DNA of 49,877 nt. Source: Actinomycetes bacterium. GTDB taxonomy: Bacteria; Actinomycetota; Actinomycetes; Mycobacteriales; Mycobacteriaceae. The stretch is taken from positions 1 to 49,877 of the forward strand of contig JAHZIT010000031.1 of assembly GCA_022601275.1 (NCBI GenBank), given 5' to 3'. The notes under the pieces were generated by a model. The model saw only the letters and a list, made by a program, of their open reading frames with translations. It did not search any database and had not been told where the DNA came from. This document shows positions 7,271 through 16,325 of this stretch, piece by piece; the stretch's first letter is position 1; each line of letters starts with the position of its first letter. The position numbers and the translations under genes were made by a program.

Positions 7271-8524
7271 CTAGCCCGCAGCGCGGGCCAGCGCGCCCAG
7301 GTGCATCGCTATCCCCAGCAGCGGCCCGCAGAGCAGGGCGACTACCGTACGCACCTCCAGGTCGAGAGGCAGCAGCAACAGCAGTCCAGAGGCCACCGTG
7401 GCGCACAACCATCCCGCCGAATAGGCTCGATGCAGCGCGGCGGCTACCGTTGCCGCGCCGGTCAGCGTCAGCAATGCGATCGCGGCGGCGGCAGCGGTGA
7501 GCCAGGCCAGCAGGGCACCGTCTGCGAGGTATTCGGGGCCGAAGGCTGCTTGCAGCAACCAAGGCCCGAATGCTCCGGCAAGAACGACGCCGACCACGCC
7601 AAGCCCGGCGATCAGCGCGGCGGGGGCCATCAGCGCCCGCATCCGGTGCCTGCGTTGGTCGACGAAGTGCGCGATCAGATTGCCCTGCATGGCGGTCAGC
7701 GGAACCAGCAGGGGCGCTCGGGTCAACGTGACAGCGAGGATCACCACCCCGCCCGCCGCGCCGAGTTCACCACCCGACGTAATTTTCAGCAGCACGGGGA
7801 ATCCCATCACCAGGACCGCGCTTGCGCCTGCCGCGGTAATCGAGTGCGCCGCGCCGCGTAGGAACGTTGTCGTCGGACCTGAGGCGAGCAGCCGCGCAGC
7901 CGATCTCGTTGCGGGCGAGACCACAAGCATGAACAGCCACGCGACCGAACCGGCGACGGTGGCCCACAGGTATCCGCCGAGCCCCCAGCCCACCACGAAA
8001 GCGGCCGCCGCCAGGGTGACCCGCAGTACCGCGTCGGCGACCATCAGGGTCCCGTACTGGGACCACCGGTTGACTCCCGCGAGGGCGCCGAGCAGCGTGG
8101 TGTGCATGCAGAACCCGGCCAGGCCGGCACACAACAGCGCGACGCTGAGCAGGCGGTCCTCGGTGAAAACCTGCTCGGACCATAGCGGCGAGGTTGCGGC
8201 GATCAACACCCCGGCGGTCAGGCCGACCCCGGCGGCTACTCGCATCGGATGGGTGCGTTGCTCCCCGGGATCCACGGTAGGGCCTGACTGCCCCAACCGG
8301 ACTTCGCGGGTGGTCTCCTGTAACAATCCGAAGGCGGCTCCGCTGGCCAGCCCGAACGCGCCCCAGAACACCCCGAACACCGAGAACCCTGCGGGTTGCA
8401 GATCCCGCGCCGCGAGGTAGAGCACCGCATATCCACACAGTGCCGACACCGCGGTGGCCGACCCGACACGGACGACACTGCTCCGGGTGACTGCGCCCGA
8501 TGAGCCGACAACTGCGTCGGTCAC
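7271..8524 (-). CDS. Polytopic membrane protein, polysaccharide flippase-like (Rv3630-like)
   Basis: The product is 417 residues from a GTG at 8524 that overlaps the preceding stop as GTGA. An ATG at 8575 would overlap that gene by 55 bases. It has about twelve hydrophobic segments with short loops (SALCGYAVLYLAARDL, GAFGLASGAAFGLLQ), the layout of MATE/Wzx-type flippases. It resembles M. tuberculosis Rv3630 in size and position. A lipid-linked glycan or amino-acid conjugate is a possible substrate, because it sits between the synthetase/peptidase pair and GalE. Transport has not been shown and the family call rests on topology. Confidence 0.62.
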   Translation of the reverse strand: MTDAVVGSSGAVTRSSVVRVGSATAVSALCGYAVLYLAARDLQPAGFSVFGVFWGAFGLASGAAFGLLQETTREVRLGQSGPTVDPGEQRTHPMRVAAGVGLTAGVLIAATSPLWSEQVFTEDRLLSVALLCAGLAGFCMHTTLLGALAGVNRWSQYGTLMVADAVLRVTLAAAAFVVGWGLGGYLWATVAGSVAWLFMLVVSPATRSAARLLASGPTTTFLRGAAHSITAAGASAVLVMGFPVLLKITSGGELGAAGGVVILAVTLTRAPLLVPLTAMQGNLIAHFVDQRRHRMRALMAPAALIAGLGVVGVVLAGAFGPWLLQAAFGPEYLADGALLAWLTAAAAAIALLTLTGAATVAAALHRAYSAGWLCATVASGLLLLLPLDLEVRTVVALLCGPLLGIAMHLGALARAAG

Positions 8525-9870
8525 GCTCGCGTGTCCAGCGGGGGAACCTCCGTTGAGTACAGCCACGCGGTCCACAGGGCGCGCAACGAATGCTTAGAGT
8601 ATTGCGCGGCCAAGGCGGTGAAGTCGTCGGTGACCACCGTGCTGTGCCGGTAACGGTTAGTCCAATCCTTCAGTAATGCAAAGAAATCGGTGTCGCCGAT
8701 CTCCTTGCGCAGCGCGTGAAGGGTGAGCGCCCCGCGTTTGTACACCCGGTCGTCGAACATGTCGGGCGGGCCGGGGTCGGCGAGCACCAGGTTCTGCGAT
8801 GTGTTGATCAGCCGCTGGTGATAGTGGCGTGCGAGGTCCTCGGCGGTCTGTTCTCCGCAGTGTTCTGACCACAGCCACTCGGCGTAGCAGGCGAACCCTT
8901 CATGCAGCCAGATGTGGCGCCAGCGCTGCACGGTGACCGAGTTTCCGAACCATTGGTGGGCGAGTTCGTGCGCGATAAGCCGCTCAAAACTCCGCTGTCC
9001 GTCGCAATGGTTGGCGCCGAAGATTGAGATTCCCTGTGCCTCAAGCGGAATCTCGAGAACATCGTCGGTCACCACCACTGTGTAACCGTCGGCGAACGGG
9101 TAGGAACCGAACAGCTGCACAAACAATCTCATCATCTGCGGTTGACGGCCGAAATCGTGATCGAAGTCTGCGCGTAGCCGATCGGGCAGGACAGAGAAGG
9201 TCTCGACACCGTTCTTGGACATTCGGTGTCTGTTGTACATCCCGATCTGCAGCGTGACGAGATAGGTCGAGGTGGGTTCGGCCTGCTCGTAGTTCCAGGT
9301 GGTCATGCCGGCGCGGGCTCGTCGGGCCAGGAGCTTGCCGTTGGCGATCGCGAAGTACGGGCTCTCGGTGCTGATCTGGACCCGGAAGCTGGCTTTGGCG
9401 CTGGGGTGATCATCGCAAGGGAACCAGGAGGATGCGCCGTTGGGCTGTCCGGCGACCAGCACGCCCTCGGTCAACTCCTCGAAACCGACTTCGCCCCAAT
9501 GGGAACGGATCGGACGGGGACGGCCACCGTAGCGCACGACTACCGTCATGGCTGCTTCGGCGGGTAGCCGCTCTGCAAGGGTGATGTGCAGTTTCCCTGC
9601 CGCGGTGCGGAATTGAGCGGTTCGCTTGCCGTTCACGGTCACCTTGGCCACAGCAAGCGCGTCTGACAGGTCGAGGGTGAAGGTCTTCAGCTCGGCCAAT
9701 GTGACAGCCCGGATCGTCACCGAGCCCGCTAGCCGGTTGATCGCCACCTTGTACTCGAGTTCCAGTTCGTAGCGCGACACGCGGTAGCCGAAATTCCCGG
9801 TGCTGGGTATGTACGGGTCGATGACCGGTTGTCCGTTCTTCTTTGTTGTCCGTTTGGGCCGTATCACCAT
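8521..9870 (-). CDS. M1-family zinc metallopeptidase without a canonical GAMEN motif
   Basis: The product is 449 residues. An N-terminal beta-sandwich domain (1-210) precedes a catalytic domain with zinc ligands His301, His305 (HELAHQWFGN) and Glu324 (WLHEGFACY), spaced as in M1 peptidases. The GxMEN exopeptidase loop, which holds the substrate N-terminus, is replaced by PLEAQGISIFG (about 275-285). The large C-terminal helical domain of PepN (about 860 residues) is absent. No signal peptide is visible, so it is probably cytoplasmic. It lies 16 bases after the Pls/PosA-type synthetase and overlaps the flippase-like gene. It may trim or release a product of the synthetase, or act as an editing enzyme; this is inference. 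Confidence 0.82.
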   Translation of the reverse strand: MVIRPKRTTKKNGQPVIDPYIPSTGNFGYRVSRYELELEYKVAINRLAGSVTIRAVTLAELKTFTLDLSDALAVAKVTVNGKRTAQFRTAAGKLHITLAERLPAEAAMTVVVRYGGRPRPIRSHWGEVGFEELTEGVLVAGQPNGASSWFPCDDHPSAKASFRVQISTESPYFAIANGKLLARRARAGMTTWNYEQAEPTSTYLVTLQIGMYNRHRMSKNGVETFSVLPDRLRADFDHDFGRQPQMMRLFVQLFGSYPFADGYTVVVTDDVLEIPLEAQGISIFGANHCDGQRSFERLIAHELAHQWFGNSVTVQRWRHIWLHEGFACYAEWLWSEHCGEQTAEDLARHYHQRLINTSQNLVLADPGPPDMFDDRVYKRGALTLHALRKEIGDTDFFALLKDWTNRYRHSTVVTDDFTALAAQYSKHSLRALWTAWLYSTEVPPLDTRA

Positions 9871-9886
9871 GGCCCGCTACGCCCGG

Positions 9887-12800
9887 TCACGCGGCGGCCC
9901 GTTTCTTCGGCTTGGGGTTCGGCGAGGCTCCTTGTTTCTTGCGGGCCGGATTCCAGGGAGCGATCGGATTGCCCTGCCATCGGGTCGACGGCGGCACCTC
10001 GTCGCCACGCATCACCAGCGAGGCCGGCCCGATGGTCGCCCCTGCGCCGATACGCGCCGCGGGCAATGCGACACAGTGCGGCCCCAGGGTGGCGCCGCGC
10101 TCGAGGACTACGGTGTCCATCCGCATGATGCGGTCGTGGAACAAATGGGTCTGCACGACACACCCGCGACTGACCGTGGAGCCCTCCCCAAGCGTCACCA
10201 GGTCGGCTTCGGGGAGCCAGTAGGTTTCGCACCAGACTCCTCGCTCGATCTTTGCGCCGAGCGCCCGCAGCCACAGATTCATCACCGGTGTGCCGGCTGC
10301 GGCCCGGGCGAACCAGGGCGCCGCGACGGTTTCGACGAACGTGTCCGACACCTCGTTTCGCCAGACGAAGGACGACCACAGCGGATGCTCGATGGCAGTG
10401 ATCCGCCCCACCACAAGCCATTTGGCCACCACGGCGACGGCGCCGGCGACCGCTCCCGCGACGAGTAGGACTGGCCCGGCGGCCAGTGCGGCCCAGGGCC
10501 AGCCGATCGCCACCACGAGGGCCTGGATGGCGAAGAGCACCGCCACGCCGATGGCGAACGTCGCAACGACGGGTACCAGCCGGAAGGTCTCCACCGTCGC
10601 TCGCAAGGCCTTCAGACGGCGAGACGGCTGGAACGTGCGCAGTGCGTCGGCGGCGGTCGGCTCTCGACGTAGCCGCACCGGCGGGCTGCCCAGCCAGGAC
10701 GAGCCCGTTTTGGCCTTGCGTGGTGCCGCCGAGAGCACCGCTACCAGGCCATCGTCGGGCACCCTGCGCCCCGGCTGGGTGATGCCGGAGTTCCCCAGGA
10801 ATGCTCGCTTGCCGATGGTCGCCCGCGCGACGTGGATCCATCCGCCACCCAGCTCGTAGGAGGCGACCATGGTGTCGTCTGCGAGGAATGCGCTGTCGGA
10901 AACCACGGTGAACTTGGGGATCAACAGCGCCGTCGAGATCTCGGTACCCCGGCCCACCTTCGCCCCCAGTAGTCGAAACCACCAGGGGGTGAGCAGGCTG
11001 GCGTAAATGGGGAACAAGTAGTTGCGGGCCGCGTCCATCAGCCTTTCAGTGGCCCACAGCTGCCAGCCCGATCGGCTGCGGACCGGGTGATAGCCCTCGT
11101 GCAGGCCGATGGCGAGCAGTCGCACGGCCAGCACCGTAAGCGCCGCATACGTCAGCAAAGCGACCAGGGTGGCGGGTATCACCCACGCCAGTGCCGGCAA
11201 AATTGCCGCGCCGATCGACGAGTCGGCGTCGCGCACACCCCAGCCGATCACGGCCAGCCCTGCGGCCAGCGCAGCCAGTGGAAGCGCTCCCAGCAGCATC
11301 GATGTCACGCCGTACATGGCGACCCACCCCGGTGCCCTGGCAGGCCGCTGGGCCGGCCACGGATGCTTGGCCTTGCCCGACTTCCCTGCCGGGGAACCTT
11401 TCCAGTACTGGCGGTTCTTCACCTTTCCGACGACGGCGGAGCCGGGTGCCACGTCGGCGTTCTTACCGACCGTCGCCCCGGGAAGAAGCGTTGTCCTGGC
11501 GCCGACGGTGGCGTCATTGCCCACCGTGATCGGGCCGAGGTGGAACAAGTCGCCGTCGATCCAATGGCCTTTCAGGTCGACTTCGGGCTCGATGGAGCAG
11601 CGGTGCCCCAGCGTCAGCATCCCGGTCACCGGTGGTGCGGAGTGCAGGTCGACTCCTTTGCCGACCCGGTTGCCCAGCGCGCGGGCGTAATAGACCAGCC
11701 ACGGCGCGCCCGCCATGTTCTCCGCGCCGCTGGCCTCGGCCAGGCGCTCGGCCAGCCATACCCGCAGGTGTACCGAACCGCCGCGGCGGTAGGTGCCCGG
11801 GGCCAGGTTGGCGGCCAGCACACGCGCCCCGAGCACCGCGAGGCCCATGCGGCCCACCGGGGCGACGAACAGCAGGAACCCGGCCACGATCCACCACCAG
11901 TCGATCGGCTTCGCCCACGGCACCAGCGACAGCGTTGCGGCGACGTTGTTGGCGACCGCCAGCCACACCACCCACTGCAGGCCGGTCAGTGTTGCCAGCG
12001 GCACCGTCAGCGCGACCTGCACCGCTTGGGTCAGGCGGGATACCGGCATCACCCGGCGGGTCTCAACCGCCGCAGGGGGAGTGAGGTCATCGAGGTAGTC
12101 GGCGAGCGAACCCAGCCGGGGATGATCGTAGAGTTCGGCCACCGTCATCTGTGGATAGCGCTGTCGTAGCGTCGCGACGAGCTGTGCCGCCGACAGGGAT
12201 CCGCCGCCGAGTGCGAAGAAATCCGCCTCGGGCCCGTCGACCGGCGCGGCCAGCACGTCACGCCACAGCCCGGCCAGCCAACCCAAAGTGCCGCCCAGCT
12301 CAGCGGCGCCATCGTCGGCGGTACCGACCGGCCACGGCAGGGCATCGCGATCCACCTTTCCCGATGTGCGGGTGGGTAGTTCGTCGACGACTACCAACCT
12401 GGGCACCAACGCCGCTGGGAGCGCCCCGGCCAGCAGTTCGCGGGCAGCGGCCAGGTCGAAGGGCTGAGCTGGGTCTGGAGCCGGGCCTGGAGCGGTGCCG
12501 ACTGCGGCCGGCGCCGCGACGAGGTAGCCCACCAGCAATGATGTACCGCTTGCGGTTTTCCGCACCGCCGATGCGGCAGCGCTGACCCCGGGCAGGCTCG
12601 CCAGCGCGGTGTCCACCTCGCCGAGCTCGATGCGGCGCCCGCCGACCTTGACCTGATCGTCCGCACGTCCGACGAAGTACAACCCGTCTGATTCCAACCG
12701 CACCAGGTCGCCGCTGCGGTAGGCGCGGCTCCAATGCCCCTGATGGCTCAGAGAAGGCATGGCTGCGTATTTCTCGGCGTCCTTGTCGGGGTCTAGGTAG

Positions 12801-13933
12801 CGGGCCAGCCCCACACCGCCGATGACGAGCTCGCCGACCTCGCCGATGCGCACCGGTGCACCGGCGCTGTCGACGACGGCCAGATCCCATCCCGGCAGCG
12901 GCAGGCCGATGCTCACCGGACCCATGCCACTTCCCGGGTCGTCCCCTGACCTTGGCGCGTGGGCCCATCGCTCTTGCCCTCCGGAGCCGTCAAGCTTCGC
13001 GGCGCAGGCGACCACGGTCGCCTCGGTTGGCCCGTAGGTGTTCCACACCTCGCGGCCCACCGAGTCGGGTCCGGAAGCTAGCCGCTCGGCCAATTCCGGC
13101 GGGCACGCCTCACCGCCGAAGATCAGCAGTCGTACCGACTCCAGCGCCTCGGCCGGCCACAACGACGCCAGCGTCGGCACGGTGGACACCACGGTGATGT
13201 CGCGCGATACCAACCACGGGCCCAGGTCCATGCCGCTGCGCACCAGCGATCGTGGCGCCGGCACCAGGCATGCGCCATGCCGCCACGCCAGCCACATCTC
13301 CTCACAGGACGCGTCGAACGCGACCGACAGCCCGGCCAACACCCGGTCTCCGGGGCCGATCGGGTTGCTTTGCAGGAACATCTGCGCTTCGGCGTCGACG
13401 AAAGCCGCCGCGCTGCGGTGGGTGACGGCCACGCCCTTGGGGGTTCCGGTGGACCCGGAGGTGAAGATGATCCATGCGTCGTCTCGGCCCAGGGGCGCCG
13501 CGGCGCGCCAGCCTCGCGACGAACCGGTGCCGCGGACCAGGCCCTGCTCGGTGATCACCGCGACGACGTCGGCCTCGGTGAACACCAGTTCGGCGCGCTC
13601 CTGCGGGTCGTCGGCGTCAACCGGAACGTAGGCGGCGCCGGCCGCCAGTGTCGCCAGGATGGCCACATACAGCGCATAGTTGCCCGACGGCATCCGGATT
13701 CCGATGCGGTCGCCGCGGCCGATGCCACGGACTGCCAGCCAGGAGACACTTTCTTCGATATCGGAGACCAACTCGGCGTAGGTGAGTTGGACGGTGCCGT
13801 CGTCGAGCGCAGGTGCGTCGGGATAGCGGCGCGCGGTCTCATACAGGATGTCGATCAAGGTGCGCGGCTCGCATGCGCTTGCCGAACGCATGAATTGAGG
13901 GGGGATCTGCGGGGCCGTATCCGCTGCTGTCAC
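9887..13933 (-). CDS. Pls/PosA-family non-ribosomal peptide synthetase with membrane and left-handed beta-helix modules
   Basis: The product is 1348 residues. An adenylation domain covers 27-535: IIFTSGSTGTPKG at about 155, FDAS with Asp207, NTYGPTEAT at about 298, YRSGDLV at about 405 and TSGKVDRDALP at about 523. A carrier domain covers 550-617 with phosphopantetheine Ser579 (LGGGSL). Three cytoplasmic hexapeptide-repeat regions follow (about 775-845, 985-1075 and 1225-1325), separated by paired membrane segments near 635-700, 870-945 and 1117-1175. There is no condensation or thioesterase domain. This is the layout of epsilon-poly-lysine synthetase Pls. The conserved Asp207 suggests an alpha-amino acid substrate. 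It starts the five-gene minus-strand set. The likely product is an isopeptide oligomer or an amino-acylated acceptor at the membrane; the substrate is unknown. Confidence 0.88.
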   Translation of the reverse strand: MTAADTAPQIPPQFMRSASACEPRTLIDILYETARRYPDAPALDDGTVQLTYAELVSDIEESVSWLAVRGIGRGDRIGIRMPSGNYALYVAILATLAAGAAYVPVDADDPQERAELVFTEADVVAVITEQGLVRGTGSSRGWRAAAPLGRDDAWIIFTSGSTGTPKGVAVTHRSAAAFVDAEAQMFLQSNPIGPGDRVLAGLSVAFDASCEEMWLAWRHGACLVPAPRSLVRSGMDLGPWLVSRDITVVSTVPTLASLWPAEALESVRLLIFGGEACPPELAERLASGPDSVGREVWNTYGPTEATVVACAAKLDGSGGQERWAHAPRSGDDPGSGMGPVSIGLPLPGWDLAVVDSAGAPVRIGEVGELVIGGVGLARYLDPDKDAEKYAAMPSLSHQGHWSRAYRSGDLVRLESDGLYFVGRADDQVKVGGRRIELGEVDTALASLPGVSAAASAVRKTASGTSLLVGYLVAAPAAVGTAPGPAPDPAQPFDLAAARELLAGALPAALVPRLVVVDELPTRTSGKVDRDALPWPVGTADDGAAELGGTLGWLAGLWRDVLAAPVDGPEADFFALGGGSLSAAQLVATLRQRYPQMTVAELYDHPRLGSLADYLDDLTPPAAVETRRVMPVSRLTQAVQVALTVPLATLTGLQWVVWLAVANNVAATLSLVPWAKPIDWWWIVAGFLLFVAPVGRMGLAVLGARVLAANLAPGTYRRGGSVHLRVWLAERLAEASGAENMAGAPWLVYYARALGNRVGKGVDLHSAPPVTGMLTLGHRCSIEPEVDLKGHWIDGDLFHLGPITVGNDATVGARTTLLPGATVGKNADVAPGSAVVGKVKNRQYWKGSPAGKSGKAKHPWPAQRPARAPGWVAMYGVTSMLLGALPLAALAAGLAVIGWGVRDADSSIGAAILPALAWVIPATLVALLTYAALTVLAVRLLAIGLHEGYHPVRSRSGWQLWATERLMDAARNYLFPIYASLLTPWWFRLLGAKVGRGTEISTALLIPKFTVVSDSAFLADDTMVASYELGGGWIHVARATIGKRAFLGNSGITQPGRRVPDDGLVAVLSAAPRKAKTGSSWLGSPPVRLRREPTAADALRTFQPSRRLKALRATVETFRLVPVVATFAIGVAVLFAIQALVVAIGWPWAALAAGPVLLVAGAVAGAVAVVAKWLVVGRITAIEHPLWSSFVWRNEVSDTFVETVAAPWFARAAAGTPVMNLWLRALGAKIERGVWCETYWLPEADLVTLGEGSTVSRGCVVQTHLFHDRIMRMDTVVLERGATLGPHCVALPAARIGAGATIGPASLVMRGDEVPPSTRWQGNPIAPWNPARKKQGASPNPKPKKRAAA

Positions 13934-14023
13934 GGGTCCAAACTACTCAGGCCGCGGGGTTACTTCACGTTGGTCGGCGCCTTGTTTCGCGTGTCGTGAA
14001 GCTCACTGGCAGAATGACCCGAT

Positions 14024-14160
14024 CGAAGGGGAGCATCCCTTCGCCCCGGCGTCGTCACGAGGCCGGCCGCGCCCCTCACATTGGTGAATAGCCGGACGGC
14101 CGGTGCCGAGGGCGCACCATCGGCTCCCAGGCCGATGATGCTGGAAGAGACCTCGGGCGT
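14024..14160 (+). promoter_or_regulatory. Structured leader of terC, possible manganese-sensing (yybP-ykoY-like) element
   Basis: Upstream of terC there is a perfect hairpin CGAAGGG-GAGCAT-CCCTTCG (14024-14043), containing a GGGGAGCA block like the conserved GGGGAGUA of yybP-ykoY. CGTCGTCACG at 14050-14059 is close to the family's CGUCAnnACG loop. A nested structure follows: CCGAGG (14106-14111) pairs with CCTCGG (14151-14156) around the hairpin CATCGGC-TCCCAG-GCCGATG (14118-14137). yybP-ykoY RNAs often control TerC-family genes. The pairings are seen; the riboswitch identity is a guess. Confidence 0.4.
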
Positions 14161-14181
14161 TGTCCGGCGGCCGGAGGTTTG

Positions 14182-15213
14182 ATGAACGTATCGGGACTCG
14201 AGTGGGCGATCACGCTCAGCGTGACCATCGCGATCCTGCTCACCGATGTGCTGGTCTTCGGGCGGAGGCCGCACGTGCCCTCCCGGCGCGAGACCGGGAC
14301 CGCGCTGACCGTCTACATCGGGCTCGCCGTCGCATTCGGACTGTGGACGTGGTTCTACCACGGGAGCCAGTTCGGACTCGAGTTCTTCGCCGGGTGGCTC
14401 ACCGAGTACAGCCTCTCGGTCGACAACTTGTTCATCTTCTTGATCATCATGGCCAGCTTCAAGGTGCCGCGGATTTACCAGCAGCAGGCCCTGCTGGTCG
14501 GCATCATCCTGGCGTTGGTCTTCCGCGGCATCTTCATCGCCCTCGGCGCTGTGGCCATCAACCGGTTCTCCTGGGTGTTCTACCTTTTCGGGGCCTTCCT
14601 GATCTACACCGCGATCAAGTTGGTTCGCGACACCGAACACGACGACGACGCCGATAACGCGGTGGTCAGATTCGCCCGACGCCATCTGAAGTTCGCCGAT
14701 CATTGGGAGGGCCTGAAGCTGTGGGTCAAGGATCCTGGCGCGAAGGGCAAACGCCTGATGACTCCGATGTTTCTGGTCATCGTGGCGCTGGGCACCACCG
14801 ACCTGCTGTTCGCGCTGGACTCCATTCCCGCCATCTACGGGCTGACCAGGGAGCCCTACCTGGTGTTCACAGCCAACGTGTTCGCGCTGATGGGTCTGCG
14901 CCAGCTGTACTTCCTGTTGGGCGACCTGCTCAAGCGGCTGGTGTACTTGTCGCAGGGGCTTGCGGTAATCCTGGGCTTCATCGGGGTGAAACTGCTGCTG
15001 CACGCTTTACACGAGAACGAGTTGCCGTTCATCAACGGCGGCCGGCCTGTTCCGGTGCCGGTGATTCCGACGCTGGCCAGCCTCGGCGTGATCGTCATCA
15101 CGCTATTGGTCACCGCCATGGCGAGCCTGTACAAGACCAGGGTGCACGATGTGCGCAAGAACGGCGGCGCCTCGAATCCGGTTGCTGACCAGGACCCATC
15201 GACCTCGGCGTGA
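14182..15213 (+). CDS. terC: TerC-family integral membrane protein, probable manganese exporter
   Basis: The product is 343 residues from the ATG at 14182, with a GGAGG ribosome binding site four bases upstream; the TTG just before it is too close to that site. About nine membrane segments carry the conserved acidic motifs of TerC/Alx proteins: TDVLVFG near residue 25, SLSVDNLF near 79 and FALDSIPAIYG near 211. The family exports manganese and can help load secreted enzymes. A structured leader precedes the gene. It is transcribed divergently from the synthetase operon and converges with the UraD-like gene. Confidence 0.9.
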   Translation: MNVSGLEWAITLSVTIAILLTDVLVFGRRPHVPSRRETGTALTVYIGLAVAFGLWTWFYHGSQFGLEFFAGWLTEYSLSVDNLFIFLIIMASFKVPRIYQQQALLVGIILALVFRGIFIALGAVAINRFSWVFYLFGAFLIYTAIKLVRDTEHDDDADNAVVRFARRHLKFADHWEGLKLWVKDPGAKGKRLMTPMFLVIVALGTTDLLFALDSIPAIYGLTREPYLVFTANVFALMGLRQLYFLLGDLLKRLVYLSQGLAVILGFIGVKLLLHALHENELPFINGGRPVPVPVIPTLASLGVIVITLLVTAMASLYKTRVHDVRKNGGASNPVADQDPSTSA

Positions 15214-15226
15214 ACCCGCTGCTGTC

Positions 15227-15285
15227 AGTTGTCGGCTCTCACCAGTTGTCGGCTCTCACCAGTTGTCGGCTCTCACCAGTTGTCG
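15227..15285. repeat. 17-bp tandem repeat (about 3.5 copies) at the end of the UraD-like gene
   Basis: Units AGTTGTCGGCTCTCACC lie at 15227-15243, 15244-15260 and 15261-15277, followed by a partial copy to 15285. The copies duplicate the last codons and stop of the minus-strand UraD-like gene, so they probably arose by replication slippage at its 3' end in the terC convergent spacer. Confidence 0.95.
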
Positions 15286-15641
15286 TAGCCGCCTTCGGGA
15301 CCCAACATCCGCTCGAGGCGGGCGCGGTTGATCCGGGCCAACTCGTTGCGAACCACCTTGCGCTCCGTTTCGTCGTCGTTGTGCAAACCGTCGGACAACC
15401 CGCCGGGTTGCTGGCCGATCTCCGGGAACGCCTGAAGCATGAAGTCGACCGAGTCCTCGCTGAGTCCGAAGATCAGTGAGTCCGCGCAGCGAAACAGCTG
15501 ATCGTGACTGTCGAACGGCCGTGCGCGGGCGAGGTCGGCGGCTAGGGGAACGCTGAAGCAGCACTCGAAGACGGCGTGTACGGCGCGGCGCATTGGCAGC
15601 GCGTTGAACTCATCAAGCCTTATTCCCTGGTGCAGAAGCAT
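15273..15641 (-). CDS. Short UraD-like (OHCU decarboxylase superfamily) protein, probably not catalytic
   Basis: The product is 122 residues from the ATG at 15641. The start IRLDEFNALPMRRAVHAVFE matches the N-terminus of 2-oxo-4-hydroxy-4-carboxy-5-ureidoimidazoline decarboxylases, and the end NELARINRARLERMLG matches their C-terminal helix. The catalytic HPRIG motif reads FPEIG, so the key His is missing. The middle of the usual 160-170 residue domain is absent. It may therefore have a non-enzymatic role. No other allantoin or urate genes are nearby. It lies downstream of ppa on the same strand, separated by 133 bases. A much longer frame reading upstream through ppa is a shadow. Confidence 0.55.
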   Translation of the reverse strand: MLLHQGIRLDEFNALPMRRAVHAVFECCFSVPLAADLARARPFDSHDQLFRCADSLIFGLSEDSVDFMLQAFPEIGQQPGGLSDGLHNDDETERKVVRNELARINRARLERMLGPEGGYDNW

Positions 15642-15774
15642 AGGAACATGATTGGAGCTCGAAGGGACGGCGGCGTTACTCCGTGTTACAGCCGTGCAAA
15701 TTTGTGCGGTGGCCGTTTGGGGGGCCGTTTGTGTGGTGGCCGTAACGCAGTCTGGACGCCGCGGCCCCCACGGT

Positions 15775-16260
15775 TCAGTGGCTGTCGGCCTTGAATCGCT
15801 CGATCGAGCGCAGCACCTCGGCCTCGGCGTCCGCGCGGCCCACCCAGTCGGCGGCCTCGACGAACTTCCCGGGTTCGAGGTCCTTGTAATGGACGAAGAA
15901 GTGCTTGATGGCCTCCAGCTCGAACGACGAAACGTCCCCGATGTCGGTGATGTGGTCCCACCGTGGGTCGGTGAGCACGCATAGCACCTTGTCGTCGCCG
16001 CCATGCTCGTCGGTCATCCGGAACATGCCCACCGGGCGGGCCTGCAGTACGCAGCCGGGGAACACCGGCTCGGGCAGCAGCACCAGCGCGTCCAGCGGAT
16101 CTCCGTCTTCGCCGAGCGTGTCCTCGATGTAGCCGTAGTCCGTCGGATAGCCCATCGCCGTGAACAGGTAGCGGTCCAGCTTCACCTTGCCGCTGTGGTG
16201 GTCCACCTCGTACTTGTTTCGCGATCCCTTCGGGATCTCGATGAGGACATCGAACTGCAC
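15775..16260 (-). CDS. ppa: Inorganic pyrophosphatase (soluble family I)
   Basis: The product is 161 residues, starting [20 protein letters not shown]. The metal-binding signature is in [12 protein letters not shown], and [19 protein letters not shown] and [16 protein letters not shown] are typical of the bacterial hexameric enzyme. It hydrolyses pyrophosphate in the cytoplasm and so drives biosynthetic reactions. Its place beside the divergent dacB matches Rv3628-Rv3627c. The upstream region holds a repeat of GGCTCGGGGTCG and an inverted repeat shared with the dacB promoter. Confidence 0.97.
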   Translation of the reverse strand: MQFDVLIEIPKGSRNKYEVDHHSGKVKLDRYLFTAMGYPTDYGYIEDTLGEDGDPLDALVLLPEPVFPGCVLQARPVGMFRMTDEHGGDDKVLCVLTDPRWDHITDIGDVSSFELEAIKHFFVHYKDLEPGKFVEAADWVGRADAEAEVLRSIERFKADSH

Positions 16261-16325
16261 CGGGGGACTCCTTCGGCTCGGGGTCGGGCTCGGGGTCGGG
16301 GATGCTGCGGGTCAACAGGCGGAGT

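Noticed and set aside
9864..13999. Several long frames on both strands within the synthetase gene
   Set aside because: Composition-driven; the 1348-residue frame carries all ordered adenylation, carrier and beta-helix motifs.
13960..15003. 347-codon minus-strand frame opposite terC
   Set aside because: Gln/Glu/Asp-rich shadow; TerC motifs are on the plus strand.
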